A DNA stretch of 64,000 nt from Aporrectodea caliginosa. Taxonomy: Eukaryota; Annelida; Clitellata; Crassiclitellata; Lumbricidae. The stretch spans positions 616,501-680,500 of the forward strand of contig JACEVL010000340.1 of NCBI GenBank assembly GCA_020284085.1. The letters run 5' to 3'. How positions within the stretch are numbered: position 1 is the stretch's first letter; the number at the start of each line of letters is the position of its first letter. The position numbers and the translations under genes are program-made. The notes below the pieces were generated by a model. That model searched no databases. It saw nothing but the letters and a program-made list of their open reading frames with translations, and was not told the origin of the DNA. This document shows positions 22,982 to 32,875 of this stretch, one piece after another.

Positions 22982-24555
22982 TTCTATTCTATTCTATTCT
23001 ATTTATGGACTTATAAAGCGCCTCTCGCAGTACAACCTAATCAGAAGCGCTTCCAGTGCGAAAGGCCCCTCGAAAAAGAAAAGTCTTAAGAGAACGAGCA
23101 GAAACAGTGGTACCTCCAGATAACATTACAGCACGAGTTAAAGCAGGGAGGTCATTCCACAGCAAAGGTCCAACGGAGGCATAGGCACGATGCTGTGCTG
23201 TGGCAGTCCGAGACCTCGGAACTAGAAGGTCATGATGGTCAGAAGAGCGGAGAGGACGTCCAGAGGTAGCTGAGATAGGCCGTCTCATAAGATCACAGAG
23301 GTAGCGTGGAGCTTGACCTAAAAACGTTTTACACGTAAGAAAAAGAATTTTAAACTGAATTCGAGCAGTTAGAGGAAGCCAATGAAGGTCTTGAGTCATG
23401 AAAGTCGAAATATGGGAGAAACGAGGTAGGCGGGCAATTAAACGAGCAGCAGAATTAAGTACTGATTGCAGTGGAGCCAGGCGGAGTTTTGGTAGGCCCA
23501 TAAGTAACGAGTTACAGTAGTCAATGCGAGAACAGACAAAGGCATGAACCATGGAAGAAAAAATCGGCGAGGGGACAGATCGTCGAATGGCACGTAGACG
23601 CCGCAAGTGATAAAAACTGGACCGAGAGAGATTAGAGATATGTGCAGAGAAAGAAAGAGTACTGTCAAGAGTAACACCCAGGTTACGGACATTTGTCGAG
23701 AAAGTAAATTGAGGGAACTGCTTGGCAAGTAAATCGTAATCAAGTTTAATTAGCTGTTGGCGAGTGCCAAGCCAGATCAATTGAGTCTTGGAAGAGTTGA
23801 GTGAAAGACGATTAGAGGACATCCAACAATTGAGATCAGCAGAAAGAGATTCAATAGATTGGGAAAGAGCAAGCTGATGAGAAGAGGGGCCATGAACAAA
23901 GGCCTGGACATCATCAGCATAGAGGTGACCAGAGGCTGAGTGTTTAGCAAAGAGAAGAGGAATATCGGCTGTAAACAAGATATAAAGAAGTGGACCCAGC
24001 ACAGATCCTTGTGGGACTCCAACTTTAACAGGTACCCATGAGGTGCGGGAGTCTCCTAGAATAACCATTTGAGTACGATCAGTAAGATAGGAGCGAAACC
24101 AAAGAAGAGGAAGGCCACTAAGACCAAAGGAAATTTCAAGGCGATGTAATAGAATATCATGATCCACCATATCAAATGCTGAAGATGCATCAAAAAGTGC
24201 TAAGAGAGTAACGTGGGATTTATCCATAGCAGAATAGATGTCAGAGAGAAGAGAGAGAAGAGCAGTTTCAGTTGAGTGGTGAGCTCTAAAGCCAGATTGT
24301 CTGGGCGGTAGAAGGCCTGACTGCTCAAGGTAAGGAAGAAGTTGCAGAGAAACAAGTCGTTCTAAAGTCTTTGAGAGAAAGGAGAGATTTGCAATAGGGC
24401 GATAGTTTTGGCATATGCTAGAATCCAGGTTGGGCTTCTTAAGAGTGGGAAACACAATAGCACGCTTCTGGGATGCTGGAAGGTGACCTTCTGAAAGAGA
24501 CCTATTAAACAAGTAGAGAAGGAAGGGAACAATGTCATCTAGTACATCTACTATA
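22982..24555 (-). mobile_element. 5'-truncated CR1/L2-group LINE in the USP intron
   Basis: A minus-strand LINE whose 3' end, ATAAGTCCATAAATAGAATAG, runs into an (ATAGA)n tail at 22982-23000. Compared with the paralogous intron downstream of 35400, it interrupts otherwise similar sequence (GAAATGCATCAT...CATAACATATATTAG), so it inserted after the exon duplication or in only one copy. The endonuclease domain is missing. Confidence 0.8.
23037..24555 (-). CDS. LINE reverse transcriptase, 5'-truncated but open
   Basis: The frame is open to 24602 and encodes a reverse transcriptase of the CR1/L2 group without its N-terminal endonuclease. Visible in order: the NYRPIANLSFLSK fingers motif, FRAHHSTETALL, palm motif A FDASSAFDMVDHDIL (Asp present), GVPQGSVLGPLLY, HLYADDVQ (catalytic YADD, about residues 228-231 of the open frame), SSKTQLIWLG, and the C-terminal WNDLP...LKTFLF block. 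It ends RTGSASD and a stop. The absence of stops over about 500 codons suggests a relatively recent insertion. It would not be autonomous because the 5' end is lost. Confidence 0.85.
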
Positions 24556-24627
24556 TACATCATAACATATATTAGTTGAGCATGTGTGTGATCAGGTAAC
24601 ACAGAATAAATTTAAGAAAATGTTCTA

Positions 24628-24765
24628 TGATACGGTAAGGTCAGGTACGGTAAGGTAAGGTAAGGTGAAAATAGGCGAGGTAGGAAAGTTAAAGTAAGGT
24701 AGGGGCCTACCGTACTAAGGTAGGTTTAATGTAAGGTAAGAAATGGTAAGTTAAGGTAGAGCAAG
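24628..24765. repeat. (GGTAA)n-rich tract
   Basis: Repeated GGTAAGGTAAGG with variants. A related tract lies at 35525-35610, beside the paralogous Ser-rich exon, and supports a segmental duplication of exon plus flanks. On the plus strand it reads as a run of splice-donor-like words, but the gene is on the other strand. Confidence 0.7.
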
Positions 24766-25099
24766 TTAAATAAATTTATAGTAGGGAAAGTTAAGTAAGC
24801 ATCTTTTGGCCAAGCAAGACATGACAACAATAACTGAACAGCAGGATAACCTTTCCAATTCTATGCAGAGCTATGCTTGACATTAAAAAAAATCTATTTT
24901 CAACTAGAATAATTAATCAGGATTTGAACATCAGATCCCATGGCGAAAGGTATACACATTTAGAATCTGAAATCTAGAGGTGAATGGTTTACACATCTGA
25001 CACCATGTAATAGGATTGTGGAGTCCAATCCTTTGCAGAGCCTCTCGTCATGTTGGAACTTTGAGTAAGGACTTCTGACTGCACAAGTGCACATCATTA

Positions 25100-25585
25100 A
25101 AGAAACTAAATGTTTATGGTATACGAGGTACTCAACTTAACTGGTTTGCTAGCTATTCTGAGAATCGCATGCAGCTGGTTTGCTGCAATGGTGTCTTTTC
25201 TACTATGCATGCAATTAATTTTGGTGTTCCACATGGTTCGAATCTGAATATTTTGTTGTTTCTCATTTACATAAACGCCCTTCCTAATGTTTCATCTATC
25301 ATGTTTTTTATTTTGTTTGCTGATGATACCAATATCTTTTATTCTCATGGTTCATTGGACACATTATTTCAAATTGTGAATACTGAGCTAACCCTTGTTG
25401 CAGGCTGGTTTTGTGCTAACAAGTTAACACTCAATATTGATAGAACAAACTACATTCTCTTCAAATCTGATAGAAAAAGCTATCCTTCTGAGTGCCCTAA
25501 TCTGTACATTGATGGTGTTCCTATTACTCAAGTTGAATCAACTAAATTCTTGGGTTTTTATGTGAACCAACACTTAACATGGAAT
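25100..25585 (+). pseudogene. Plus-strand LINE reverse transcriptase, 5' part of a split copy
   Basis: Encodes YGIRGTQLNWFASYSENR, then GVPHGSNLNILLFLIYINAL, LFADDTNIF (catalytic FADD) and a CANKLTLNIDRTNYILF block, ending at VNQHLTWN. It is cut at 25585 and resumes near 32878 (WIEHIKNIS...). Both junctions carry ATGGA, a likely target-site duplication of the LINE that split it. Clade probably CR1/Crack-like. Confidence 0.75.
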
Positions 25586-26239
25586 CTTTCTTCTTGTGGT
25601 TCTCTGCCTCTTAGGCAGGTTCAAATGTCCGACGTCGCCACTCCTCTCTTTGTTGGGCCTCTTCTTTCAGCTTCCTGTAATCGTTTGTCATCATCCAATC
25701 CAGCATCATCTGTCTTGGTCTTCCTCCCTCCATTTTTCCTTCAATGACCGTTCTTAGTAGTTAGTCTCCTCTTAGCGTGTGCCCGATTCATTTCCTTTGC
25801 CTTTCTCTTATTGTGCGCATACGGACTCTTTCTTCTCCAATTATTCCCAACACTTCTTCATTTGTTATATTTTCTGTCCAGCTGATTTTTTCCATTCTTC
25901 TCCATGTCCACATTTCGAAAGCTTCCAGTCTTCTTATATCCGCTTTTCTAATTGTCCATGTCTCTGACCCATACAGCACCACACTCCATACTAGTGTCTT
26001 TATCATTCTTATCTTCAGATTCCTGTTTAGTTTTCCTCTCAGTAATTCTCTCCTGTTTGAGAATGCCTCGTTTCCTATTGCTATCCTTCTTTTAATTTCT
26101 CTGCACATTTGGCATCTGTTGTGATCATACTCCCTAAGTAGCAGAATTCTTTGACTTGCTCTATCTGTTTTCCTCCATTGTGTATTCTGACTACAGTTTC
26201 CTTTCCTTTACTTATCTTCAATACCTTTGTCTTTTTAAT
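25586..26239 (-). pseudogene. Minus-strand RTE/jockey-like LINE, C-terminal segment
   Basis: Encodes the C-terminal region of an endonuclease-reverse transcriptase: EIKRRIAIGNEAF, WSVVLYGSETWTIRKADIRR, FEMWTWRRMEKISW, and after frame changes [13 protein letters not shown] and [12 protein letters not shown]. It is the 3' part of the element that continues at 27001-27455 and 32423-32875. Confidence 0.75.
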
Positions 26240-27000
26240 AAATCAATCAGCCGTTTATTGATTCAACAACAGCACAATTAATTAACAATCAGTCATTTAA
26301 AAAAAAAGTTAATCTGCTGATGCCGTCAACAGGACAGCTCTAAAGGATAAAATAATCCGCTATTGCAGGGCTGCCCCTTTTCCACATTACATTTACTGAT
26401 GGCAAGACGATTTTTATGATCATATAGTTATAGAAAATTCAACTTAAATAACAATGTTAGGGTTAAATCATAGCCAAAACAACTAAATAATAAAACATTG
26501 CAGTACAAGATTTAAAACAAACAACCAAAATCAAAACAAAACAGATTATAATGTTCACAGTTGTATCATAAACAATCTTAACTACAGGTACAATCTATAG
26601 TCATATTCTTTTTATGTGTTCAAGAGCTTTAAATTGAGCCATGTGTAATATATTTATTAAATTTGGAGGAAGAGACTCCCAAAGTGGTGGACCTGAGCAT
26701 TTAATTGAGAACTGCTTAGTCCTGGTTCATGCCCCTGGGGTTCGATATTTACAGGATGCTCTAGTATCATGTCCATGGATAGCTACACCCTTAAGGAAAT
26801 ATTTATCAAACAGTGATGGAAGAAGCCCATAATGATAACAGTACATGAATAGGCCAATTTGATATTTTGTAATATCATTCAATTTTAGAATATTGTGCTC
26901 TTTAAATATTACTTTTGTACTATCAGACCATCCCAGTAAGCAAGTCACACATATGGCACGTTTATGGAGAGTCTCAAGGCGTTTTAATCTAGAGGAGTAG
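26240..27000 (-). mobile_element. 5'-truncated LINE fragment inserted in the RTE-like LINE
   Basis: Flanked by TTTAAT on both sides (26234-26239 and 27001-27006), consistent with a target-site duplication. The minus strand encodes a C-terminal LINE segment (GLFMYCYHYGLLPSLFDKYF, then after a stop QFSIKCSGPPLWESLPPNLI) and ends with AATAAACGGCTGATTGATT. The tail resembles that of the plus-strand LINE at 33690-33960. Confidence 0.7.
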
Positions 27001-27455
27001 TTTAATGTTAATCTTCATCCCGTATTCGGTTGATGTTGTGTTTAGTCATTGCTTGTAGTCCTTTATGGTTTCTCACCAACATTGCCTGATCGCCTGCAAA
27101 TCTTAATGCCTTGATCCATCTTCCACCAACCTTTATCCCCTCCTCCATATCCTCTACTGCTTCTCTGACAAGCTCTTCTATATAGATGTTAAATAGTAAT
27201 GGTGACAGTGGGCATCCTTGTCTCACACCTCTTCCAACGTTTCCTGGTTCTGAGTACTCTCCATCTATTCTAATTCACATCTTTTGTCCCATGTATACAT
27301 TTCCTATCAATCTTCTATCTCTCCACTCTATTGCCATCCGCCTCAATGCATGTAATAGCCTTCTCCAGTCAACTCTATCGAATGCTTTTTCATAATCCAC
27401 GAAGCATATATATATATACATCCTGACCATTCTGGCAGCTCCTCTCTGTTAGTAC
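27001..27455 (-). pseudogene. RTE-like LINE, middle segment with altered catalytic motif
   Basis: Encodes VDYEKAFDRVDW (palm motif A, Asp present), GVRQGCPLSPLLFNIYIEEL and LRFAGDQAMLV. The last should be FADD; the first of the two catalytic Asp residues is Gly, so this copy is dead. It is cut at 27455 by the LTR element and resumes at 32423. Confidence 0.75.
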
Positions 27456-28239
27456 TGTAGCGGAAAACCCCTCTTAGTCGTCTCAGTAAGACGATTCGAA
27501 CCCTTCTTCGTGGTGCGAAGGCAGAGGTTTCTGCTCAGGAGGCAAATAGTCTCGCGCGTCGCTCGAAAGAGCGCAAGTCCGGCGTCTGGAGTATAGCAGA
27601 CGGCTTAAGGCGCTCGCCGTTGACGACGTTCTCAAACCAACCAAGACAAGTCAAAGTCACTAGGTTTTGAACCCTTGTATTGCTGCCCAAATCGTCAGCC
27701 AACTCTATCACGGTCACACAGACCAGCAACGGCAGACAATATCTCAATCGAATCAAACACCAGGTCGCAAAGTCAGATGCATCGTCAATCACCACAGCCC
27801 CGTCTACTTCTTTAGCGCAAGCCCTCTTATAATACAATTGGGAAGGGGAGACCTGTCAATCACAGAGCGTGCAGAAGCCGGACGGGGAAGGGATACCCCG
27901 TGCAAGGCCCGAGGAGGCGGAGCGTGCAGAAGCCGAGATGTGTGCAAGGCCCGAAGGAGGCGGGGCGTGCAGAAGCCGAGAGATGTGCAAGGCCCGAAAG
28001 AGGCGGAGCGTGCAGAAGCCGGACGGGGAAGGGATACCCCGTGCAGAAGCCGACCGTGCAAGGCCCAGGGGGAAGGGATACCCCGTGCAGAAGCCAAGCG
28101 ACACACACACATAGAAACACGGCGACAAAACAGCAACGCACACATACAAGCACAGAAACAAGGCAGAAACACGCACACACACAAAAACACGGCAAGCCAG
28201 ACCCGCTCCCAGGGGGGGCAACTCCTAAAATCCTCCACA
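27456..28239 (-). repeat. 3' LTR of the young LTR element
   Basis: 784 bp, starting TGTGGAGGATTTTAGGAG and ending GGGGTTTTCCGCTACA on the minus strand. It contains an internal minisatellite of about 40 bp units (GTGCAGAAGCCG...CAAGGCCCGA...GGCG) at 27865-28100, GC-rich relative to its surroundings. Confidence 0.9.
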
Positions 28240-28256
28240 TCCTCCCCCCAGTACTA
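28240..28256 (-). other. Polypurine tract of the LTR element
   Basis: The minus strand reads CTGGGGGGAGGA directly before the TGTGGAGG start of the 3' LTR, the expected position and composition of a plus-strand primer. Confidence 0.6.
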
Positions 28257-28618
28257 ATGGGAATGTCCCCATTCCCAGGGAGACAATCACCAACAACATC
28301 GCAGCCAAAGCACAAAAACAAAGCGCAGACAACGGCCAAGTCCCCAAAAACCCACTAGACGAGGGCTGATTCACAGCCAAGTAAACTAAAAGTCACAAAT
28401 GTCTCTAAATAAAATGTTCGAATCGAGTGGCCAGCGGCCCGAGAAGTCTCTAATTAAATGCAAATATGCGTGGCCAACGGCCCACGAACTCACACAAAAT
28501 TAACTATAATCGAAATTCTCGCCGTTTCTCGGCAGCAATCAAAACAAAGAATCACCCCCAAAAAGAATCTCTTAAAAAGTCAGAGTCCATTCAGAGCAGA
28601 CATCGTTCAGGAACAGAG

Positions 28619-31576
28619 TTAGCGGTAACGAGCGGGTAACCGCACCGTTCGCTTCGGTCGCTCATCGTTCGCGGCATCAGCCGGCACAGCGTCCAGGAAA
28701 TCATCTTCAGCAGCCAGGTCGTTGTTTGCGTCATCCAGGCCTTGTAGCCGGTAGTTAACGAGGCCACAGCGTTCCATCAAACCGTCTCTCGTCATCGAGG
28801 CGGCATGGACACAGGGAAGAACTTCTACCCAATCACCTTTAATGGCTGCTATTACTTCCCCCATCATGGCATCCAGGGCCTGGGGAAAGCACCCAATTAA
28901 ACCATTCCCACTAAGGCGATAGCTAGATGTTCTTAGCTGGTCAATTCCCAAGAGCCTACAAAATTCCCGAAACAGGTTCCCTTCTAAAATCATAACCCGA
29001 TCGGCCAGAACTTGTGGCGGTGCCCCATGCCTCACAACTCTATGTTCCACAAGGGCCTTTACCACCGAGGTAATCTCATGTTTATCCCTTGGAATGGCTC
29101 CCGTAATCTCAGTGACACTGCCAATAATCATCACAAAGAACAGGAACAGTAGTCCCACTGCAAACACACTATTCAACTGCTTGCTCACAGCAATCCTATG
29201 CGAAAGTGGTCGCCGCCGTAAAAGCTGTTGTACGGGGCGCGCATCTCCCGTCTCTATCTTATGCGTACAAACTGAAGTCCTTCCCAAGTCGCGGTCAGTG
29301 ACAGAGAAAACATCACTGTACTCAACCAGCAATCCGCTCAGTCTTTCCTTAATTTCTGGCGACACATCGTCGGGCAGATCGGCTAACAACATTTCACTAG
29401 GCGTAACAGCGTCGTTCGGCCCTACATTCCCGTCATTCTGCTTACTAGTCTCAACCTCTACCGGGTGTAATCCTCCTAACATCTGGTCCTTAGTCAATCG
29501 CACTTCACTCTCACTCAAATTCACAATCCTAACGCGGTTGTCCGCGTGATCATTGACCACTACACGGGCAAGATGAACACCAGGTTGAATTTCCTGTGCC
29601 TCGGTCATCCAAGCAGGCGCTACAGTAGTCAGATCCCCATACAAAGTTTTTACCGGGACATCGCTCTGGCACCTAGGGGACACTATTACCTCCTCGGCAA
29701 CGATCACGCGCCGGCACCACATCGACCCATTACCTCTCACCAGGGAGATACGCTTACGGTCAATAAACAAGGCCCCAGTCCCAAAACTTAAGCGACAGCG
29801 ATGCTCCCTGAGCCAGTCCATCCCAAGCATGGGCTCAGCAATTTGGTCAGACACCAGAAATTTAGTATGAATCTGCAAACCACCCGCTATCTTAATAGGC
29901 ACCTGGACCTCCCCAAGGACACGTATAGAAGTGCAATTAGCAGCCATCAAAAAGCGATTGCAAGAACGAAGCTCTAACCCGTCCACCGTAGATGAAGGCA
30001 CCAGGCTGATCTCCGATCCCGTGTCGACCAGGCACAGCTGCGATCGTCCCTGAATCGTTCCCCGAATGTAGATGGCGTTCTTGCTTGCTCGGTCCGGCAG
30101 GCTCGGGCGTGTCGTGTTGTTTCTGGCCACCGGGTCCGGTGGCATCGTAGCTCGTTCATCGTCGGGCGGTGCGTCGTCGTTCGGTCGGTTGCGGGGACGG
30201 CGTGCTTGGCGGCAGTTACGCGAGATGTGACCTGCTCGTCCACAGTTGTAGCAAGTCACCGATCGTCGCGTGTTCTCCGATGGCGTCGTAGGTTGTTCAT
30301 CGGGGCGAGCGTCTCGACCCGGTCCATCGTTCATCGAAGTTCCTCGGCGGATCTCGCGGAGTTGACGGTCGATTCGTTGCTCAATCTCTCGCTGGAATCG
30401 TCGCTGCTCCTCCATCTGCGTAGCCAGAAACCGGTCCAGCTGCGATTGCAACTGGGGGTTCACGTCGGTTTCCTGGGCTCCACGAACTCTGTTCGGCTGT
30501 CTTCTCCGGTCGTCGGAGTCGGTCGCTCGCTGGTAGGCTTCCAGGCGAAGCGCCGTCCGGTAGGCTTCATCAAGAGTCTTCGGCTCTCGCTCGCGTACTT
30601 TGAGCGAAAGTTCTCGGTCTCTCATCGCTTCCAAGAAGGAGTCCTTCGCGATGATCTGCGTCGTCTCGTTGGAAGGCACCGGGTAGGCTAGGACAACCAG
30701 CCGTCGAATCTCATGCAGAAGGTCGCTCAGGTTTTCTTCGGGTCGTTGGCGGCGATAGTACAGCTGAGCACGGAAAGTTTCTGCTTGGCCCTCCGTCCCG
30801 TATCTTTGGCGAAGGCGTTCGACCAATTCTTCATAGCTCGCGCTCGGTTGAGCGCCGAAGTCCCAAAGAAGCTGCGTCGCGGCCTTCTCCAGCGAACATC
30901 GTAGGTAGTCGACCCGGTCTGCGGCCGTCCACTTGTTATGCCTCGCGCAGACCTCGAATTGCACTAGGAACGACTCCAACGAGCCCGTCCCATCGAACTT
31001 GCCTGGTTTCATCGGCGTCGGGCGGTTACGCAGCAAACCACCGACACTTTCCAGTAGATTTGTCGTAGAATTCATCGGCTCGCCCGTCTTTTCAGTCTCT
31101 TCGGTCTTTACGCGGCCATCCGATTTCAATTTCGTCTTTTCTGTCGTTGATTCGCCCGTCTTTCCTCGGAAGCTCGTCCTCTCCGGTTTCACGGTCATCC
31201 CTTCTTCCCTGTCTTCGCGGAAGCTCGGTCTCAAATTCATCTTTTCATCTCTCGGTTCGCCCATCTTTTCTCGGAAGCTCGATCTCACCGGCTCTGGGTC
31301 GTCGAAGTTGATTTCGGACAGCACACGGATTCGGTCTGACGGCATCTCCATCGTTGCTCTCCTCGCGGCTGGCGTCGACGTCTCGGCAGGCGTTCGGACT
31401 TGACTCGGCGTCTGGAAGGAGAGATCTTCCAGGAAACGGCTGCTGTCCGGTTTCGTCCCGATCGCGGCCATTCGTCTCGCAGCTGGCGTAGAAATATCGG
31501 CAGGCGTTCGGACTTGACTTGGCATCCGGACGGCAATCTCATCGTCATCGTCGTCGTCTTCTTCCCGGAGCATCAT
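28619..31576 (-). CDS. Gag-protease ORF with in-frame deleted pol (985 aa)
   Basis: A single uninterrupted frame. Residues 1-185: acidic start and disordered repeats (PSQVRTPA..STPAARR at about 19 and 57). About 188-350: Ty3/gypsy Gag core (KFDGTGSLESFLVQFEVC ... LRQRYG). 442-455: CCHC zinc knuckle CYNCGRAGHISRNC. 515-590: retropepsin with VDTGSEISLV (518-520 DTG) and EPMLGMDWL. 765-795: the N-terminal edge of reverse transcriptase. Then the frame jumps to a hydrophobic stretch (about 803-820) and an integrase remnant (KALVEHRVVRHGAPPQVLAD ... FREFCRLLGI, about 840-905). RT core, RNase H and the first integrase Asp are absent, and the integrase Glu position reads Gly. The C-terminus RPKRTVRLPARYR is gypsy-like. 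Gag and protease look functional; pol is not. Confidence 0.9.
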   Translation of the reverse strand: MMLREEDDDDDDEIAVRMPSQVRTPADISTPAARRMAAIGTKPDSSRFLEDLSFQTPSQVRTPAETSTPAARRATMEMPSDRIRVLSEINFDDPEPVRSSFREKMGEPRDEKMNLRPSFREDREEGMTVKPERTSFRGKTGESTTEKTKLKSDGRVKTEETEKTGEPMNSTTNLLESVGGLLRNRPTPMKPGKFDGTGSLESFLVQFEVCARHNKWTAADRVDYLRCSLEKAATQLLWDFGAQPSASYEELVERLRQRYGTEGQAETFRAQLYYRRQRPEENLSDLLHEIRRLVVLAYPVPSNETTQIIAKDSFLEAMRDRELSLKVREREPKTLDEAYRTALRLEAYQRATDSDDRRRQPNRVRGAQETDVNPQLQSQLDRFLATQMEEQRRFQREIEQRIDRQLREIRRGTSMNDGPGRDARPDEQPTTPSENTRRSVTCYNCGRAGHISRNCRQARRPRNRPNDDAPPDDERATMPPDPVARNNTTRPSLPDRASKNAIYIRGTIQGRSQLCLVDTGSEISLVPSSTVDGLELRSCNRFLMAANCTSIRVLGEVQVPIKIAGGLQIHTKFLVSDQIAEPMLGMDWLREHRCRLSFGTGALFIDRKRISLVRGNGSMWCRRVIVAEEVIVSPRCQSDVPVKTLYGDLTTVAPAWMTEAQEIQPGVHLARVVVNDHADNRVRIVNLSESEVRLTKDQMLGGLHPVEVETSKQNDGNVGPNDAVTPSEMLLADLPDDVSPEIKERLSGLLVEYSDVFSVTDRDLGRTSVCTHKIETGDARPVQQLLRRRPLSHRIAVSKQLNSVFAVGLLFLFFVMIIGSVTEITGAIPRDKHEITSVVKALVEHRVVRHGAPPQVLADRVMILEGNLFREFCRLLGIDQLRTSSYRLSGNGLIGCFPQALDAMMGEVIAAIKGDWVEVLPCVHAASMTRDGLMERCGLVNYRLQGLDDANNDLAAEDDFLDAVPADAANDERPKRTVRLPARYR

Positions 31577-31618
31577 CGGTTGATTCTAGCGTCGTCGGCT
31601 GGCGGAAGACTCGAACTC

Positions 31619-31636
31619 CACTTCTTCTGGTACCAG
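31619..31636 (-). other. Primer-binding-like site of the LTR element
   Basis: Immediately inside the 5' LTR the minus strand reads CTGGTACCAGAAGAAGTG. TGG plus the following bases would pair with a tRNA 3' CCA end. The tRNA was not identified. Confidence 0.5.
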
Positions 31637-32418
31637 TGTAGCGGAAAACCCCTCTTAGTCGTCTCAGTAAGACGATTCGAACCCTTCTTCGTGGTGCGAA
31701 GGCAGAGGTTTCTGCTCAGGAGGCAAATAGTCTCGCGCGTCGCTCGAAAGAGCGCAAGTCCGGCGTCTGGAGTATAGCAGACGGCTTAAGGCGCTCGCCG
31801 TTGACGACGTTCTCAAACCAACCAAGACAAGTCAAAGTCACTAGGTTTTGAACCCTTGTATTGCTGCCCAAATCGTCAGCCAACTCTATCACGGTCACAC
31901 AGACCAGCAACGGCAGACAATATCTCAATCGAATCAAACACCAGGTCGCAAAGTCAGATGCATCGTCAATCACCACAGCACCGTCTACTTCTTTAGCGCA
32001 AGCCCTCTTATAATACAATTGGGAAGGGGAGACCTGTCAATCACAGAGCGTGCAGAAGCCGGACGGGGAAGGGATACCCCGTGCAAGGCCCGAGGAGGCG
32101 GAGCGTGCAGAAGCCGAGATGTGTGCAAGGCCCGAAGGAGGCGGGGCGTGCAGAAGCCGAGAGATGTGCAAGGCCCGAAAGAGGCGGAGCGTGCAGAAGC
32201 CGGACGGGGAAGGGATACCCCGTGCAGAAGCCGACCGTGCAAGGCCCAGGGGAAGGGATACCCCGTGCAGAAGCCAAGCGACACACACACATAGAAACAC
32301 GGCGACAAAACAGCAACGCACACATACAAGCACAGAAACAAGGCAGAAACACGCACACACACAAAAACACGGCAAGCCAGACCCGCTCCCAGGGGGGCAA
32401 CTCCTAAAATCCTCCACA
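31637..32418 (-). repeat. 5' LTR of the young LTR element
   Basis: 782 bp, nearly identical to 27456-28239. Same TGTGGAGG/CCGCTACA ends and internal GC-rich minisatellite. Confidence 0.9.
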
Positions 32419-32422
32419 GTAC

Positions 32423-32875
32423 TCTTAATGTTCCGATCGCGTCCCTAGTTCCCATGCCCTTTCTAAAACCAAATTGATCATCTCCCAGCCCCTCAACTGC
32501 CTCTGTCTTTGCTTGCACTCTCTTTGCTAGTATTCTTATCATGACTTTTGACGCATGGGTGAGGAGACTAATGGTTCGGTGATCCTCGCATGCTGTTGCA
32601 TTTGGCTTCTTTTTAATTGGTATTATTATGGATTGCAGGAAGTCCTCTGGCCATTCTCCTGTTGTATATATATCTTGGCATATCCTTATTAGTTCTTTCA
32701 TGGCTCCATCCTCCAGACTTTTGAGCATCTCTGCTGGTATGTTGTCTATTCCCTCTGCTTTGTTGTTTTTCAGTTCTCCAGAACTCTACTGAAGTGAAGA
32801 TGGAGAATTGCACGACAATCAGGGACTGGAGAAGGAAGAGGAGGGTGGCCGAAATGGGGCAGCAAGTGTCTCAGA
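32423..32875 (-). pseudogene. RTE-like LINE, N-terminal RT segment
   Basis: Encodes AEMLKSLEDGAMKELIRICQ, WPEDFLQSIIIPIKKKPNA, then DHRTISLLTHASKVMIRILA and DDQFGFRKGMGTRDAIGTLR, the fingers region upstream of palm motif A. It is separated from its continuation (27001-27455) by the LTR element. The endonuclease domain is missing, i.e. 5' truncated near 32875, next to the ATGGA duplication. Confidence 0.8.

Larger units (their letters stand above)
27456..32418 (-). mobile_element. Young Ty3/gypsy-type LTR element, 4.96 kb
   Basis: Two near-identical LTRs (27456-28239 and 31637-32418) flank one long ORF on the minus strand. The 4-bp GTAC at 27452-27455 and 32419-32422 is the likely target-site duplication. 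By eye the LTRs differ at one substitution and two single-base length changes in about 783 bp, so insertion was recent. A PBS-like CTGGTACCAGAAGAAG follows the 5' LTR, and a polypurine tract precedes the 3' LTR. Pol is largely deleted, so movement would need help in trans. Confidence 0.9.

Noticed and set aside
24628..24765. GGTAAG run as an array of splice donors
   Set aside because: On the strand opposite to the host gene; it is a pentanucleotide repeat.
27667..28358. Several 100-196 codon frames in the LTRs
   Set aside because: GC-rich minisatellite in the LTR; same frames in both LTRs and overlapping on both strands.
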